This document shows positions 1 through 6,378 of a stretch of 13,982 bases of DNA, piece by piece. Positions within the stretch are counted from its first letter, which is position 1. Each line of letters starts with the position of its first letter. A program made the translations under genes and the position numbers. Below the pieces are notes generated by a model, which was not told the origin of the DNA, did no database searches, and worked only from the letters and a program-made list of their open reading frames with translations. The stretch is from an uncultured Lachnospiraceae bacterium (GTDB taxonomy: Bacteria; Bacillota_A; Clostridia; Lachnospirales; Lachnospiraceae): contig CAJUDN010000015.1 of NCBI GenBank assembly GCA_910585355.1, positions 16,481 to 30,462 of the forward strand. The letters are read 5' to 3'.

Positions 1-72
1 GAAACAGGAAAAGAAACAGGAAAAGAAACAGGAAAAGAAACAGGAAAAGAAACAGGAAAAGAAACAGATAAA
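1..72 (+). repeat. 12-bp in-frame tandem repeat encoding (ETGK)n
   Basis: Five exact copies of GAAACAGGAAAA (1-60) are followed by one diverged copy, GAAACAGATAAA (61-72). The window cuts the array, so its true length is unknown. Each unit encodes Glu-Thr-Gly-Lys, giving a charged, probably disordered linker just before the cobalamin cap domain. Because the unit is a multiple of three, copy-number changes by slippage would alter linker length without shifting the frame. Confidence 0.95.
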
Positions 73-705
73 GGTTTGGAAGAAGCGGTTTCCCCTTTAA
101 AAAAATACATTTTAAGGGGAATGGCGGACGGCGCTAGAAAAGCGGCCGGGGAAGCCCTTAAAACCAGAGAGGCCCTGTCAGTTATAAACAGCGATCTGAT
201 TCCGGCTCTGGATGAGGTAGGAAAAGGATTTGAGGCCGGGAGCGTATTCCTCCCTCAGCTTCTCATGAGTGCCGAGGCCGCCAGGGCGGCTTTTGCCGTG
301 ATGAAAGAGAGGATGGCGGCGGACGACGCGCCGGTAAAAAAGAGAGGGACCGTGATTCTGGCTACCGTAAAGGGCGATATCCATGATATCGGAAAGAATA
401 TTGTAAGGGTACTTTTGGAAAATTATGGATTTCAGGTTTTGGACCTGGGCCGGGATGTGACGCCGGAGGTTGTGACGGACTGTGCCGTGAGGGAACATGC
501 TCCTGTGGTAGGATTAAGCGCTCTTATGACCACGACGGTTCCTTCCATGGAGGAGACCGTCAGGCAGTTGAAAAGCAGGGCCCCCTGGGTAAAGATTATG
601 GTGGGCGGGGCCGTTCTTACCAAAGAATACGCAGATTCCATCGGTGCCGATGGGTATTGCAGGGACGCCATGGATTCCGTGAGATTTGCAATGGAATATG
701 TCTAG
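1..705 (+). CDS. metH: MetH-type cobalamin-dependent methionine synthase, C-terminal part (5' truncated by window)
   Basis: The reading frame is open from base 1, so this is the end of a longer gene. After an ETGK-repeat linker come the helical cobalamin cap domain (NSDLIPALDEVGKGFEAG, then FLPQLLMSAEAA) and a Rossmann-type B12 domain. The B12 domain carries the DxHxxG motif as GDIHDIG, with its cobalt-ligating His at bases 382-384, then VGLSALMTTT and a late VGGA. These are standard for the B12 module of methionine synthase, which passes methyl from methyltetrahydrofolate to homocysteine. The protein ends just after the B12 domain, so the AdoMet reactivation domain of E. coli MetH is absent. 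Short clostridial MetH proteins are also built this way, usually with a separate activation protein. A TTG at 76 could start a free corrinoid protein, such as a methyltransferase partner, but the open frame upstream argues against that. The homocysteine and pterin domains lie outside the window, so MetH rather than another corrinoid fusion is an inference. Confidence 0.78.
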   Translation, partial: ETGKETGKETGKETGKETGKETDKGLEEAVSPLKKYILRGMADGARKAAGEALKTREALSVINSDLIPALDEVGKGFEAGSVFLPQLLMSAEAARAAFAVMKERMAADDAPVKKRGTVILATVKGDIHDIGKNIVRVLLENYGFQVLDLGRDVTPEVVTDCAVREHAPVVGLSALMTTTVPSMEETVRQLKSRAPWVKIMVGGAVLTKEYADSIGADGYCRDAMDSVRFAMEYV

Positions 706-710
706 AATTG

Positions 711-730
711 ATTGACACGTATTTGTCAAT
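711..730. promoter_or_regulatory. Perfect inverted repeat over the symporter promoter -35 (candidate operator)
   Basis: ATTGACA (711-717) and TGTCAAT (724-730) are perfect inverted repeats separated by 6 bp. The left half contains the TTGACA -35 hexamer and the right half fills the start of the spacer, so a dimeric protein bound here would block RNA polymerase. This geometry suits a repressor, but no regulator gene for it is recognisable nearby. A TTGACA hexamer meeting its own inverted copy by chance is the alternative. Confidence 0.45.
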
Positions 731-740
731 GTGGTATATT
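712..740 (+). promoter_or_regulatory. Vegetative (sigma-A type) promoter of the AGCS symporter
   Basis: A consensus -35 TTGACA (712-717) is followed after exactly 17 bp by TATATT (735-740, five of six consensus). Transcription would start near 746-748, leaving a leader of about 190 nt before the symporter ATG at 939. It lies 6 bp past the metH stop codon, so the symporter appears to have its own transcript. Confidence 0.8.
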
Positions 741-746
741 GTAAGA

Positions 747-938
747 GTAATAGATAAAATCTATGAAGGCATACGAAAAATATTGATAAAGAAAATACCT
801 ATGGGGTAAGGTATTGGGATTTTTTGATGTATGCCAAGAGGGGGAAAACAGAGATTTTATTGCTTACATATACCCTCTAGTCTCTGTTGAAGGTTCTTTA
901 AAACGGGAACCGGAATATGAAAAATAGGAGGAAATTCA
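747..938 (+). promoter_or_regulatory. Structured 5' leader of the symporter, unidentified class
   Basis: This leader contains several well-paired elements. They are a short hairpin (750-755 with 759-764), a two-part stem (768-774 with 829-835, enclosing 794-799 with 810-815), and two overlapping pairings (837-842 with 873-878, and 848-854 with 881-887). The overlapping pairs are either a pseudoknot or mutually exclusive. A last small stem (892-896 with 907-911) precedes the ribosome-binding site AGGAGG (926-931), 7 nt from the ATG. I do not see the conserved cores of glycine, lysine, SAM or T-box leaders. There is no U-tract terminator, so any control would more likely act on translation or RNA stability. 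Confidence 0.5.
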
Positions 939-2333
939 ATGCAGGCATTAAACGAGACACTGCTTCCCATTGTGCAGACAATCAATGGGTATCTGTCCGA
1001 CTACGTTCTGATCGTTTTACTGCTGGGGGCCGGTTTGTTCTTCAGCTTTAAGACAAAATTTGTTCAGGTACGCTGCTTCGGCGAAGGTATGAAAAAGGTA
1101 TTTGGAAATCTCACATTGTCCGGAAAGAAACAGGAGAGCGGTATGAGCTCCTTCCAGGCTCTTGCCACCGCTATTGCGGCTCAGGTAGGTACCGGAAATA
1201 TTGTCGGCGCTTCCGGCGCTATCTTAACCGGAGGTCCCGGCGCTATTTTCTGGATGTGGGTGATCGCGTTCTTTGGTATGGCGACCATCTATGCCGAGGC
1301 GGTTCTGGCTCAGAAGACCCGTATTAAAAACGCCGCAGGCGAAATTCTCGGCGGTCCGGTTTATTACATTCAGGCTGCTTTCAAAGGCGGCTTCGGCAAG
1401 TTCCTTGCAGGCTTCTTTGCCGTGGCAATTATCCTGGCTTTAGGCTTCACCGGATGTATGGTTCAGTCCAACTCCATCGGCTCCACCTTCAGCACAGCCT
1501 TTGGTATTCCGTCCTGGATTATCGGCGTAATTCTTGTTGCAGTTTGTGGATTCATTTTTGTGGGCGGCGTTCAGCGTCTGGCCTCTGTTACCGAAAAAGT
1601 CGTTCCGGTTATGGCAGCTTTATTCCTGCTTGGCGGAGTGCTCGTTCTGGTAATGCGGATTCAGTATATTCCGGCTACTATTGGAATGATCTTTAAGTAT
1701 GCGTTCCAGCCCCAGGCTATCGTCGGCGGTGCTTTCGGTATGGCTCTTAAGGCTGCTGTAAGTCAGGGCGTAAAGCGCGGCCTGTTCTCCAATGAAGCTG
1801 GTATGGGTTCCACTCCCCATGCACATGCGCTTGCTAATGTAAGCGAGCCTCATGAGCAGGGCTGTGTGGCTATGATCGGTGTTTTCATTGATACATTTGT
1901 AGTTCTGTCTTTAAATGCGCTGGTTATTATCTGTACTCTTTATACCGCAGACGGTCCTCTGGCGGGAGGATATACAGGCGCCGTTACAGAAGTTATCAAT
2001 AAAACCAACCTGGCGCAGACGGCTTTCGGCGCAGTATTCGGCGCAAGCCTTGGAGCTAAATTTGTGGCTGTCGCACTGTTCTTCTTTGCGTTCTCCACAA
2101 TTTTAAGCTGGAACATGTTTGGTAAAATCAATACAGAGTACCTGTTCGGAAAGAAGGGCGTTACGGTTTATACCATTATTTCTCTGGTATTTATCTTCCT
2201 GGGAACCCTGACTTCTTCTGATTTGGTTTGGGAGCTTTCCGATATGTTCAACCAGCTCATGGTACTTCCCAACGTTATTGGTCTGATTGGGTGTGCCGGA
2301 CTGGTACTTTCTCTGACTAAGTTTAAAAAGTAA
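939..2333 (+). CDS. AGCS-family sodium:alanine/glycine symporter
   Basis: This 464-aa integral membrane protein has about ten to eleven hydrophobic segments. It belongs to the alanine or glycine:cation symporter family, which imports small neutral amino acids with Na+. Diagnostic stretches are SSFQALATAIAAQVGTGNIVG (about residues 70-90) and the family signature GGPGAIFWMW...IYAEAVLA (about 98-124). GLFSNEAGMGSTPHAHA, a conserved loop of the family, follows later. Length is normal and the gene looks intact. The ATG has AGGAGG 7 nt upstream. It has its own promoter, a long leader and a downstream terminator, so it is monocistronic. Codon use favours GCT, GGC and GTT more than its neighbours, consistent with high expression (inference). 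The substrate could be alanine, glycine or glutamine; sequence alone does not decide. Confidence 0.93.
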   Translation: MQALNETLLPIVQTINGYLSDYVLIVLLLGAGLFFSFKTKFVQVRCFGEGMKKVFGNLTLSGKKQESGMSSFQALATAIAAQVGTGNIVGASGAILTGGPGAIFWMWVIAFFGMATIYAEAVLAQKTRIKNAAGEILGGPVYYIQAAFKGGFGKFLAGFFAVAIILALGFTGCMVQSNSIGSTFSTAFGIPSWIIGVILVAVCGFIFVGGVQRLASVTEKVVPVMAALFLLGGVLVLVMRIQYIPATIGMIFKYAFQPQAIVGGAFGMALKAAVSQGVKRGLFSNEAGMGSTPHAHALANVSEPHEQGCVAMIGVFIDTFVVLSLNALVIICTLYTADGPLAGGYTGAVTEVINKTNLAQTAFGAVFGASLGAKFVAVALFFFAFSTILSWNMFGKINTEYLFGKKGVTVYTIISLVFIFLGTLTSSDLVWELSDMFNQLMVLPNVIGLIGCAGLVLSLTKFKK

Positions 2334-2366
2334 TAACAGAGTCCTGTTATATGACCCCCCCTTAAT

Positions 2367-2401
2367 AAAAGGCCCTCCGCAGTATATGCGGAGGGCCTTT
2401 T
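2367..2401 (+). terminator. Strong intrinsic terminator after the symporter
   Basis: A perfect 11-bp GC-rich stem (GGCCCTCCGCA at 2371-2381 with TGCGGAGGGCC at 2387-2397) has a 5-nt loop and is followed by TTTT. AAAA precedes it, so it could also stop transcription from the other strand. It lies 34 bp after the symporter stop codon. Confidence 0.93.
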
Positions 2402-2533
2402 ATGTATGACGGCCATGTTGTCAGTCTGTGTTGAAAGTCACGGGGAACAGCTCTTTTATCTGATAATGGAATGTCTTGCACAATGCAAGCGTTTATTTCT
2501 GGCTATTGCGAGATATTGCTGGTAAAATCAGCA
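2402..2533. other. Non-coding stretch left of the MITE-like element
   Basis: I see no gene here. A small palindrome, CTTGCA-caa-TGCAAG (2475-2489), is present. TTGAAA (2431-2436) and GATAAT (2462-2467) resemble promoter hexamers but are 25 bp apart, too far for a normal sigma-A promoter. This stretch may be the original upstream region of the XRE gene at 2715, split from it by the inserted element. Confidence 0.4.
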
Positions 2534-2699
2534 CTAGAGTGTGTCTGAAAATTCATTCCCGTCATCTGCACGCCCCACTTTGCGGTATATTTGGCCCAAA
2601 TTCACTTAACGTAGCCCACTACGCCGCGTTCATTTGGGCCAAATCTCCCACGAAGCGGAGCGCACAGCTACCAGAAAGCAATTTTCAGACACACTCTAG
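2534..2699. mobile_element. 166-bp palindromic MITE-like element
   Basis: The ends are perfect 20-bp terminal inverted repeats (2534-2553 and 2680-2699) that begin CTAGAGTGTG. A perfect 13-bp inner inverted repeat (ATTTGGCCCAAAT at 2589-2601, with 2632-2644) flanks a 30-nt apical segment, which itself holds CGTAG/CTACG. The arms between terminal and inner repeats are imperfectly complementary, so the whole element can fold into one long hairpin. It encodes no credible protein. The TA (or CTAG) at each edge could be a duplicated target such as IS630/mariner-type elements make, but the palindromic ends make the exact boundary ambiguous. It is probably a non-autonomous element mobilised in trans; the parent transposase is not in the window. 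Confidence 0.78.
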
Positions 2700-2714
2700 A
2701 AAGGGGGAACTGTT

Positions 2715-2912
2715 TTGGATAAAAATCAAACACATACTACAATTGGAAAGCAAATACGTCATTTACGAACGACAGCAGGAATGACACAAGAAGAATTAGC
2801 CGGAAAATTGAATGTTACCCGACAGGCATTATCAAATTGGGAGAGGGATGTCAATGAACCTGATATGAGTACAGTGAAAGAGATTTGCTTTCTTTTTGGA
2901 ATTGATAAATAA
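2715..2912 (+). CDS. Short XRE-family helix-turn-helix regulator
   Basis: This 65-aa protein is almost entirely one XRE (Cro/CI-type) DNA-binding domain: IGKQIRHLRTTAGMTQEELA, then KLNVTRQALSNWERDVNEPD and ICFLFGIDK. TQEELAGKLNVTRQALSNWE is the helix-turn-helix. The start is a TTG with AAGGGGG (2701-2707) 7 nt upstream; no ATG fits. Two stop codons in tandem (2910-2915) end it right after the domain. Relatives often have a further membrane or sensor segment, so this may be a truncated remnant, although stand-alone 60-70-aa XRE proteins exist. The gene is clearly more AT-rich than its neighbours, suggesting separate acquisition. The palindromic element ends two bases before its ribosome-binding site and must affect its expression. 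Its target is unknown. Confidence 0.7.
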   Translation: MDKNQTHTTIGKQIRHLRTTAGMTQEELAGKLNVTRQALSNWERDVNEPDMSTVKEICFLFGIDK

Positions 2913-2923
2913 TAAAGGATTAC

Positions 2924-2952
2924 TTGATTTTCTAACCAAAACCGCTTATAAT
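2924..2952 (+). promoter_or_regulatory. Probable promoter for the amidohydrolase
   Basis: TTGATT (2924-2929) and a perfect TATAAT (2947-2952) are exactly 17 bp apart. Transcription would begin near 2959, giving a leader of about 170 nt before the amidohydrolase ATG at 3133. It is the only well-spaced promoter I see between the XRE gene and the amidohydrolase. Confidence 0.6.
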
Positions 2953-2954
2953 TC

Positions 2955-3143
2955 GGGTTGGAATATCTTGCTGTTATCCACAGCTGCAGAGCGGGTGCTG
3001 CCAATGGCGGTAACAAAATCGGGATTAACAGTCTGGCGGAATTCAGGGAGGCGCCCCGGGGCGTTTGAGATGAATCTGGAGCGAGGATGGTTATGCTGCC
3101 ATTAAGTCTATCGCAGAGGAGTGGAAATTTGTATGGAAATCAT
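2955..3143 (+). pseudogene. Possible decayed coding remnant or long leader
   Basis: No intact gene fits here, but protein-like segments appear in successive frames. NGGNKIGINSLAEFREAPRG (about 3003-3062) ends at a TGA. FEMNLE follows in another frame (about 3064-3081). Finally SEDGYAAIKSIAEEWKFVW (about 3080-3136) runs to a TGA at 3141-3143. Together they look like one C-terminus broken by frameshifts, but I do not recognise the family. A perfect 12-bp palindrome, CGCCCCGGGGCG, sits at 3052-3063. The stretch also lies downstream of a good promoter, so it may simply serve as the untranslated leader of the amidohydrolase. Confidence 0.25.
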
Positions 3144-4314
3144 GAAAGCAATCGAACGGTATACGGATTATGCTATTGAGCTGCGGCGGGAAATCCACCG
3201 CAGCCCGGAGCTTAGCGGAAACGAGCATGGTACCACGAGGCTCATTCGCAGAGAGCTGGAGCAGTACGGAATTCAGGTGCGGGAATCGGGACTGGAGACG
3301 GGGCTGATTGCCGATATCAGTGGGAAGAAACCAGGAAAAGGGCGCACGATTGCGGTTCGCGCAGATATCGATGCCCTTCCGGTGCAGGAAAAGACCGGAG
3401 AGGAGTTTTCCTCTTGCGTTTCCGGCGTCAGTCATGCCTGTGGCCACGATATGCATACGGCGGCTCTGCTGCTGACCGCCCGGGTGCTTAAGGAAATGGA
3501 GGATGATTTTTGCGGGACCGTGCGTCTTATGTTTCAGCCTGCGGAGGAAAAGGGAGACGGCGCCAGGGCGATGATCGCCCATGGGGCCCTTGAAAATCCG
3601 AGGCCGGACGCGGTCCTGGGAATTCATACCTGGCCGGATACGCCGGCGGGAATGATCGGCGTGAAGCCAGGTCCCTCCCATGCGTCATCGGATACAATTA
3701 CAATTCTGGTCAGGGGGAAAGGAGGCCATGGCGCACATCCTTATCGCTGCGTGGATCCGATTATGGCAAGCGCTTATCTGCTTACCCAGCTTCAGACCCT
3801 GGTTTCCAGGGAGCTGCCCATGACAGAATCGGCGGTCCTTACTTTTGGAACCATTCATGGCGGAACGGCTGCCAACGTGATTCCGGATGAGGTTAAGCTG
3901 CAGGGAACGTTGCGTTGTCTTAACGCGGACTGGAGGGAAAAGCTCCTGGATTCTGTCAGGCGCGTCAGCGAGGAATGCTGTCTGGCTATGAGAGCGGAGG
4001 CTGAAGTTACAGTGAAGGAAGGAATGCCTCCCCTGGTCAATGACGCGGAGATGATTGAAAAGCTGGCTGCAAGCGCCGAAAAGGTATTGGGGCCGGATCA
4101 TGTTCAGCGTCTCCGGACGGCGTCTCCCGGTTCTGACGACTTTGCGTTTTATCTGGAACAGGCGCCTGGAATTTTATTCCGAATGGGAACCGGAAACGAC
4201 GACCCTGCAACCCATGTGGGGCTGCATAACGGAGGAAACCGCTTTGACGAGCACGGGATTCCGACCGGAGCGGCCGTGATGGCGCAGTATATTCTGGACT
4301 ATTTAAACGAGTGA
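3133..4314 (+). CDS. M20-family metallo-amidohydrolase (N-acyl amino acid / hippurate hydrolase type)
   Basis: This 393-aa cytoplasmic zinc hydrolase belongs to peptidase family M20D. Members remove acyl groups from N-acyl amino acids or related amides. Metal-binding residues are all visible: HACGHDMH (Cys103 and His105), QPAEE (Glu138/139), GIHTWP (His165) and GLHNGGNRFDE (His365). The dimerisation lid domain begins near GGHGAHPY and includes GTIHGGTAANVIPDEV. Length is normal for the family. The frame is open back to a GTG at 3121, but that codon overlaps the AGAGGAG ribosome-binding site (3115-3121), so I chose the ATG at 3133, 11 nt beyond it. It is flanked by its own promoter and terminators and appears monocistronic. 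The physiological substrate cannot be read from sequence; indole-acetyl-amino-acid and N-acetyl-diaminopimelate hydrolases share the fold. Confidence 0.9.
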   Translation: MEIMKAIERYTDYAIELRREIHRSPELSGNEHGTTRLIRRELEQYGIQVRESGLETGLIADISGKKPGKGRTIAVRADIDALPVQEKTGEEFSSCVSGVSHACGHDMHTAALLLTARVLKEMEDDFCGTVRLMFQPAEEKGDGARAMIAHGALENPRPDAVLGIHTWPDTPAGMIGVKPGPSHASSDTITILVRGKGGHGAHPYRCVDPIMASAYLLTQLQTLVSRELPMTESAVLTFGTIHGGTAANVIPDEVKLQGTLRCLNADWREKLLDSVRRVSEECCLAMRAEAEVTVKEGMPPLVNDAEMIEKLAASAEKVLGPDHVQRLRTASPGSDDFAFYLEQAPGILFRMGTGNDDPATHVGLHNGGNRFDEHGIPTGAAVMAQYILDYLNE

Positions 4315-4330
4315 TTTTCCGAGGCCAATG

Positions 4331-4351
4331 TGTGTTAAGGAACACGTTTTT
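4331..4351 (+). terminator. Short hairpin plus U-tract, weak terminator of the amidohydrolase
   Basis: GTGTT (4332-4336) pairs with AACAC (4341-4345) across a 4-nt loop, extended by one T-G pair, and TTTTT follows at 4347-4351. It begins 17 bp after the stop codon. The stem is short, so termination here is probably partial, with the stronger hairpin at 4395-4441 as back-up. Confidence 0.45.
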
Positions 4352-4394
4352 CGATGGTTTTTCCTGCCATGAGACGATTCTGGCTTTTTATAAT

Positions 4395-4441
4395 AAAAGG
4401 AGCTGTACGCCAACTGGGTTTTGGCGCGGCAGCTCCTTTTT
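4395..4441 (+). terminator. Intrinsic terminator between amidohydrolase and argS
   Basis: GGAGCTG (4399-4405) pairs with CAGCTCC (4430-4436). An inner CGCCAA (4408-4413) pairs with TTGGCG (4421-4426) around a 7-nt loop. AAAA precedes and TTTTT follows. It separates the amidohydrolase transcript from the argS promoter downstream, and the A-tract could let it work on both strands. Confidence 0.88.
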
Positions 4442-4485
4442 GTGTCCGGAAACAAAAAACAGTCTGGAACAAGCGACAGAAACAC

Positions 4486-4514
4486 TGGATTTTTTTTCCG
4501 GCATGAGGTATAAT
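4486..4514 (+). promoter_or_regulatory. Promoter of the argS transcription unit
   Basis: A perfect TATAAT (4509-4514) is preceded at 17 bp by TGGATT (4486-4491), a poor -35 with three of six matches. A run of eight T falls in the spacer. The start would be near 4521, leaving about 57 nt before the argS ATG. No T-box specifier or antiterminator is visible in this short leader. Confidence 0.6.
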
Positions 4515-4577
4515 TACAGTTCAGACGCTTACTTTCAGCCAAATGACGCAGAAAGAATGATATGAGGAGAAAATCGA

Positions 4578-6344
4578 ATGAAAAAGATTCTGGACTATAT
4601 TACGGAAGAGATGCGGCAGGCCTTCGCAAGCTGCGGATATGACGCGTCCTACGCGAAGGTCACACTGTCCAACCGCCCGGACCTTTGCGAATACCAGTGC
4701 AACGGCGCCATGGCGGCGGCAAAAGTATACAGAAAGAAACCCATGGACATTGCAGACGATGTAGCGGAGAAATTACAGGGAAGCCATGTGTTTGAGGAAG
4801 TCGGCGCGGTGATGCCCGGTTTTATTAATCTGAAAATCGGAAATGAATTTCTGGCCTGGTACATGAACGGAATGAGAAATGCCAAAAAGCTTGGAATGGA
4901 CGAGGCAGAAAAGCCGGAAACCGTGATTGTGGACTATGGCGGGGCCAATGTGGCAAAACCCCTCCACGTGGGCCATTTACGGGCGGCGGTCATCGGAGAG
5001 GCGATTAAACGTATGGGCCGTTTTGTGGGTCATACGGTCATTGGCGATGTACATCTGGGAGACTGGGGGCTCCAGATGGGCCTGATTATCGAAGAGTTAA
5101 AGGAAAGACAGCCGGATCTTCCCTATTTTGACGAAACGTTCTCCGGGGAATATCCGAAGGAGGCCCCCTTCACAATTTCTGAGCTGGAAGAAATTTATCC
5201 GGCCGCCAGCGCTAAGTCCAAGGCGGACGAGGCGTTTAAGGAAAGAGCGCAGGACGCAACTTTTAAGCTTCAGAACGGCTATGCTCCCTACCGTGCCATC
5301 TGGAACCATATTATGAACGTGTCCTTAGAGGATTTAAAGAAGAATTATTCCAATCTGCATGTGGAGTTTGACCTTTGGAAAGGGGAGAGCGATGCCCAGC
5401 CCTATATTCCGGATATGATTGATGATCTGATCAGACAGGGACTGGCATACGAAAGCCAGGGAGCCCTGGTGGTGGATATTGCTATGGAGACAGATTCCAA
5501 GGAACTTCCGCCCTGCATCATCAGAAAATCTGACGGAGCAGCTTTGTACGCCACCTCCGATCTGGCCACTATTGTGGAAAGGGAAAAGGACTTTAAACCG
5601 AACCACTATATTTATGTGGTGGACAAGCGTCAGGAGCTCCATTTCACGCAGGTATTTCGTGTATCGAAGAAGGCAGGAATTGTACCCCAAGAGAGAAAAA
5701 TGGATTTTGTGGGCTTTGGAACCATGAACGGCAGGGACGGAAAACCTTTTAAGACCAGAGAGGGCGGCGTGATGCGCCTGGAAAATCTGATTGCGGAAAT
5801 CAGCGAGGCCGCTTACGCAAGGATTATGGAAAACCGTACCGTTTCTGAGGAAGAGGCCCGGGAGACAGCAAAGACAGTGGGCCTTGCCGCTTTAAAATAT
5901 GGTGATTTATCCAACCAGGCCACCAAGGACTATGTTTTTGACATTGACCGCTTTACTTCCTTTGAAGGTAATACAGGCCCTTATATTCTTTATACCATAG
6001 CGAGGATCAACTCTGTCCTTAAAAAGTATGAGGCCGCCTTAGGGGGCGCGGAGGATGTGACCATTTTACCGCCCGAAAAGGAACCGGAGAAAACGTTAAT
6101 GCTGGTTCTCTCCAGATTCAGCGAAGTTATGCGTGGGAGCTTTGAGGAGCTGGCGCCTCATAAGATCTGCGCCTATATTTACGAGCTTTCCAATGCTCTG
6201 AACCATTTTTATCATGAGACAAAGATTATCACAGAGGAAGATGAGAAGAAACGGGCAGGCTATGTGGGCCTTGTGACTCTCACAAGGAGTGTGCTGACCA
6301 CCTGCATTGACCTTCTGGGATTTGAAGCGCCGGAAAGAATGTAA
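4578..6344 (+). CDS. argS: Arginyl-tRNA synthetase
   Basis: This 588-aa class I aminoacyl-tRNA synthetase charges tRNA-Arg with arginine in the cytoplasm. The N-terminal Add1-like domain (about residues 1-105) contains VMPGFINLKI. The catalytic core opens with VDYGGANVAKPLHVGHLRAA, whose HVGH (130-133) is the HIGH motif. GDVHLGDWGLQMG (157-169) follows, as in other ArgRS enzymes. In place of a canonical KMSKS loop there is PFKTREGG near residues 390-396, normal for this family. The C-terminal anticodon-binding DALR domain ends in a typical fashion, with YELSNALNHFYHETKI and TCIDLLGFEAPERM. Length is standard. The ATG is preceded by GAGGAG (4564-4569). The SNF2 gene begins 34 bp after its stop, suggesting cotranscription. 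Confidence 0.97.
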   Translation: MKKILDYITEEMRQAFASCGYDASYAKVTLSNRPDLCEYQCNGAMAAAKVYRKKPMDIADDVAEKLQGSHVFEEVGAVMPGFINLKIGNEFLAWYMNGMRNAKKLGMDEAEKPETVIVDYGGANVAKPLHVGHLRAAVIGEAIKRMGRFVGHTVIGDVHLGDWGLQMGLIIEELKERQPDLPYFDETFSGEYPKEAPFTISELEEIYPAASAKSKADEAFKERAQDATFKLQNGYAPYRAIWNHIMNVSLEDLKKNYSNLHVEFDLWKGESDAQPYIPDMIDDLIRQGLAYESQGALVVDIAMETDSKELPPCIIRKSDGAALYATSDLATIVEREKDFKPNHYIYVVDKRQELHFTQVFRVSKKAGIVPQERKMDFVGFGTMNGRDGKPFKTREGGVMRLENLIAEISEAAYARIMENRTVSEEEARETAKTVGLAALKYGDLSNQATKDYVFDIDRFTSFEGNTGPYILYTIARINSVLKKYEAALGGAEDVTILPPEKEPEKTLMLVLSRFSEVMRGSFEELAPHKICAYIYELSNALNHFYHETKIITEEDEKKRAGYVGLVTLTRSVLTTCIDLLGFEAPERM

Positions 6345-6378
6345 GAATTTTCGGGACGGCGGGGATGCGGAGGCGTTC

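Noticed and set aside
1..72. CRISPR-like array at the window start
   Set aside because: The units are 12 bp, directly adjacent and without spacers, and they are translated in frame as ETGK. This is a coding tandem repeat.
76..705. Stand-alone corrinoid protein starting at TTG 76
   Set aside because: The same frame is open upstream to base 1 through the repeat, so a fusion with an upstream domain is more likely than a start inside the linker end.
747..938. Glycine riboswitch or T-box in the symporter leader
   Set aside because: I looked for the conserved glycine aptamer core and the T-box antiterminator sequence and found neither; the class remains unassigned.
2476..2784. 102-codon + strand reading frame across the MITE-like element
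   Set aside because: It runs through both arms of the palindrome, has no ribosome-binding site and overlaps the XRE gene in another frame.
2896..3105. 69-codon + strand reading frame after the XRE gene
   Set aside because: No ribosome-binding site and no recognisable domain; part of it overlaps the XRE gene. It is treated as leader or remnant.
3091..3681. 196-codon minus-strand reading frame opposite the amidohydrolase
   Set aside because: It mirrors the coding strand of a clear M20 enzyme and has no domain of its own.
6307..6378. Extended N-terminus of the SNF2 protein inside argS
   Set aside because: The added residues are argS sequence in another frame, and the ATG at 6379 has a proper GGAGG upstream.
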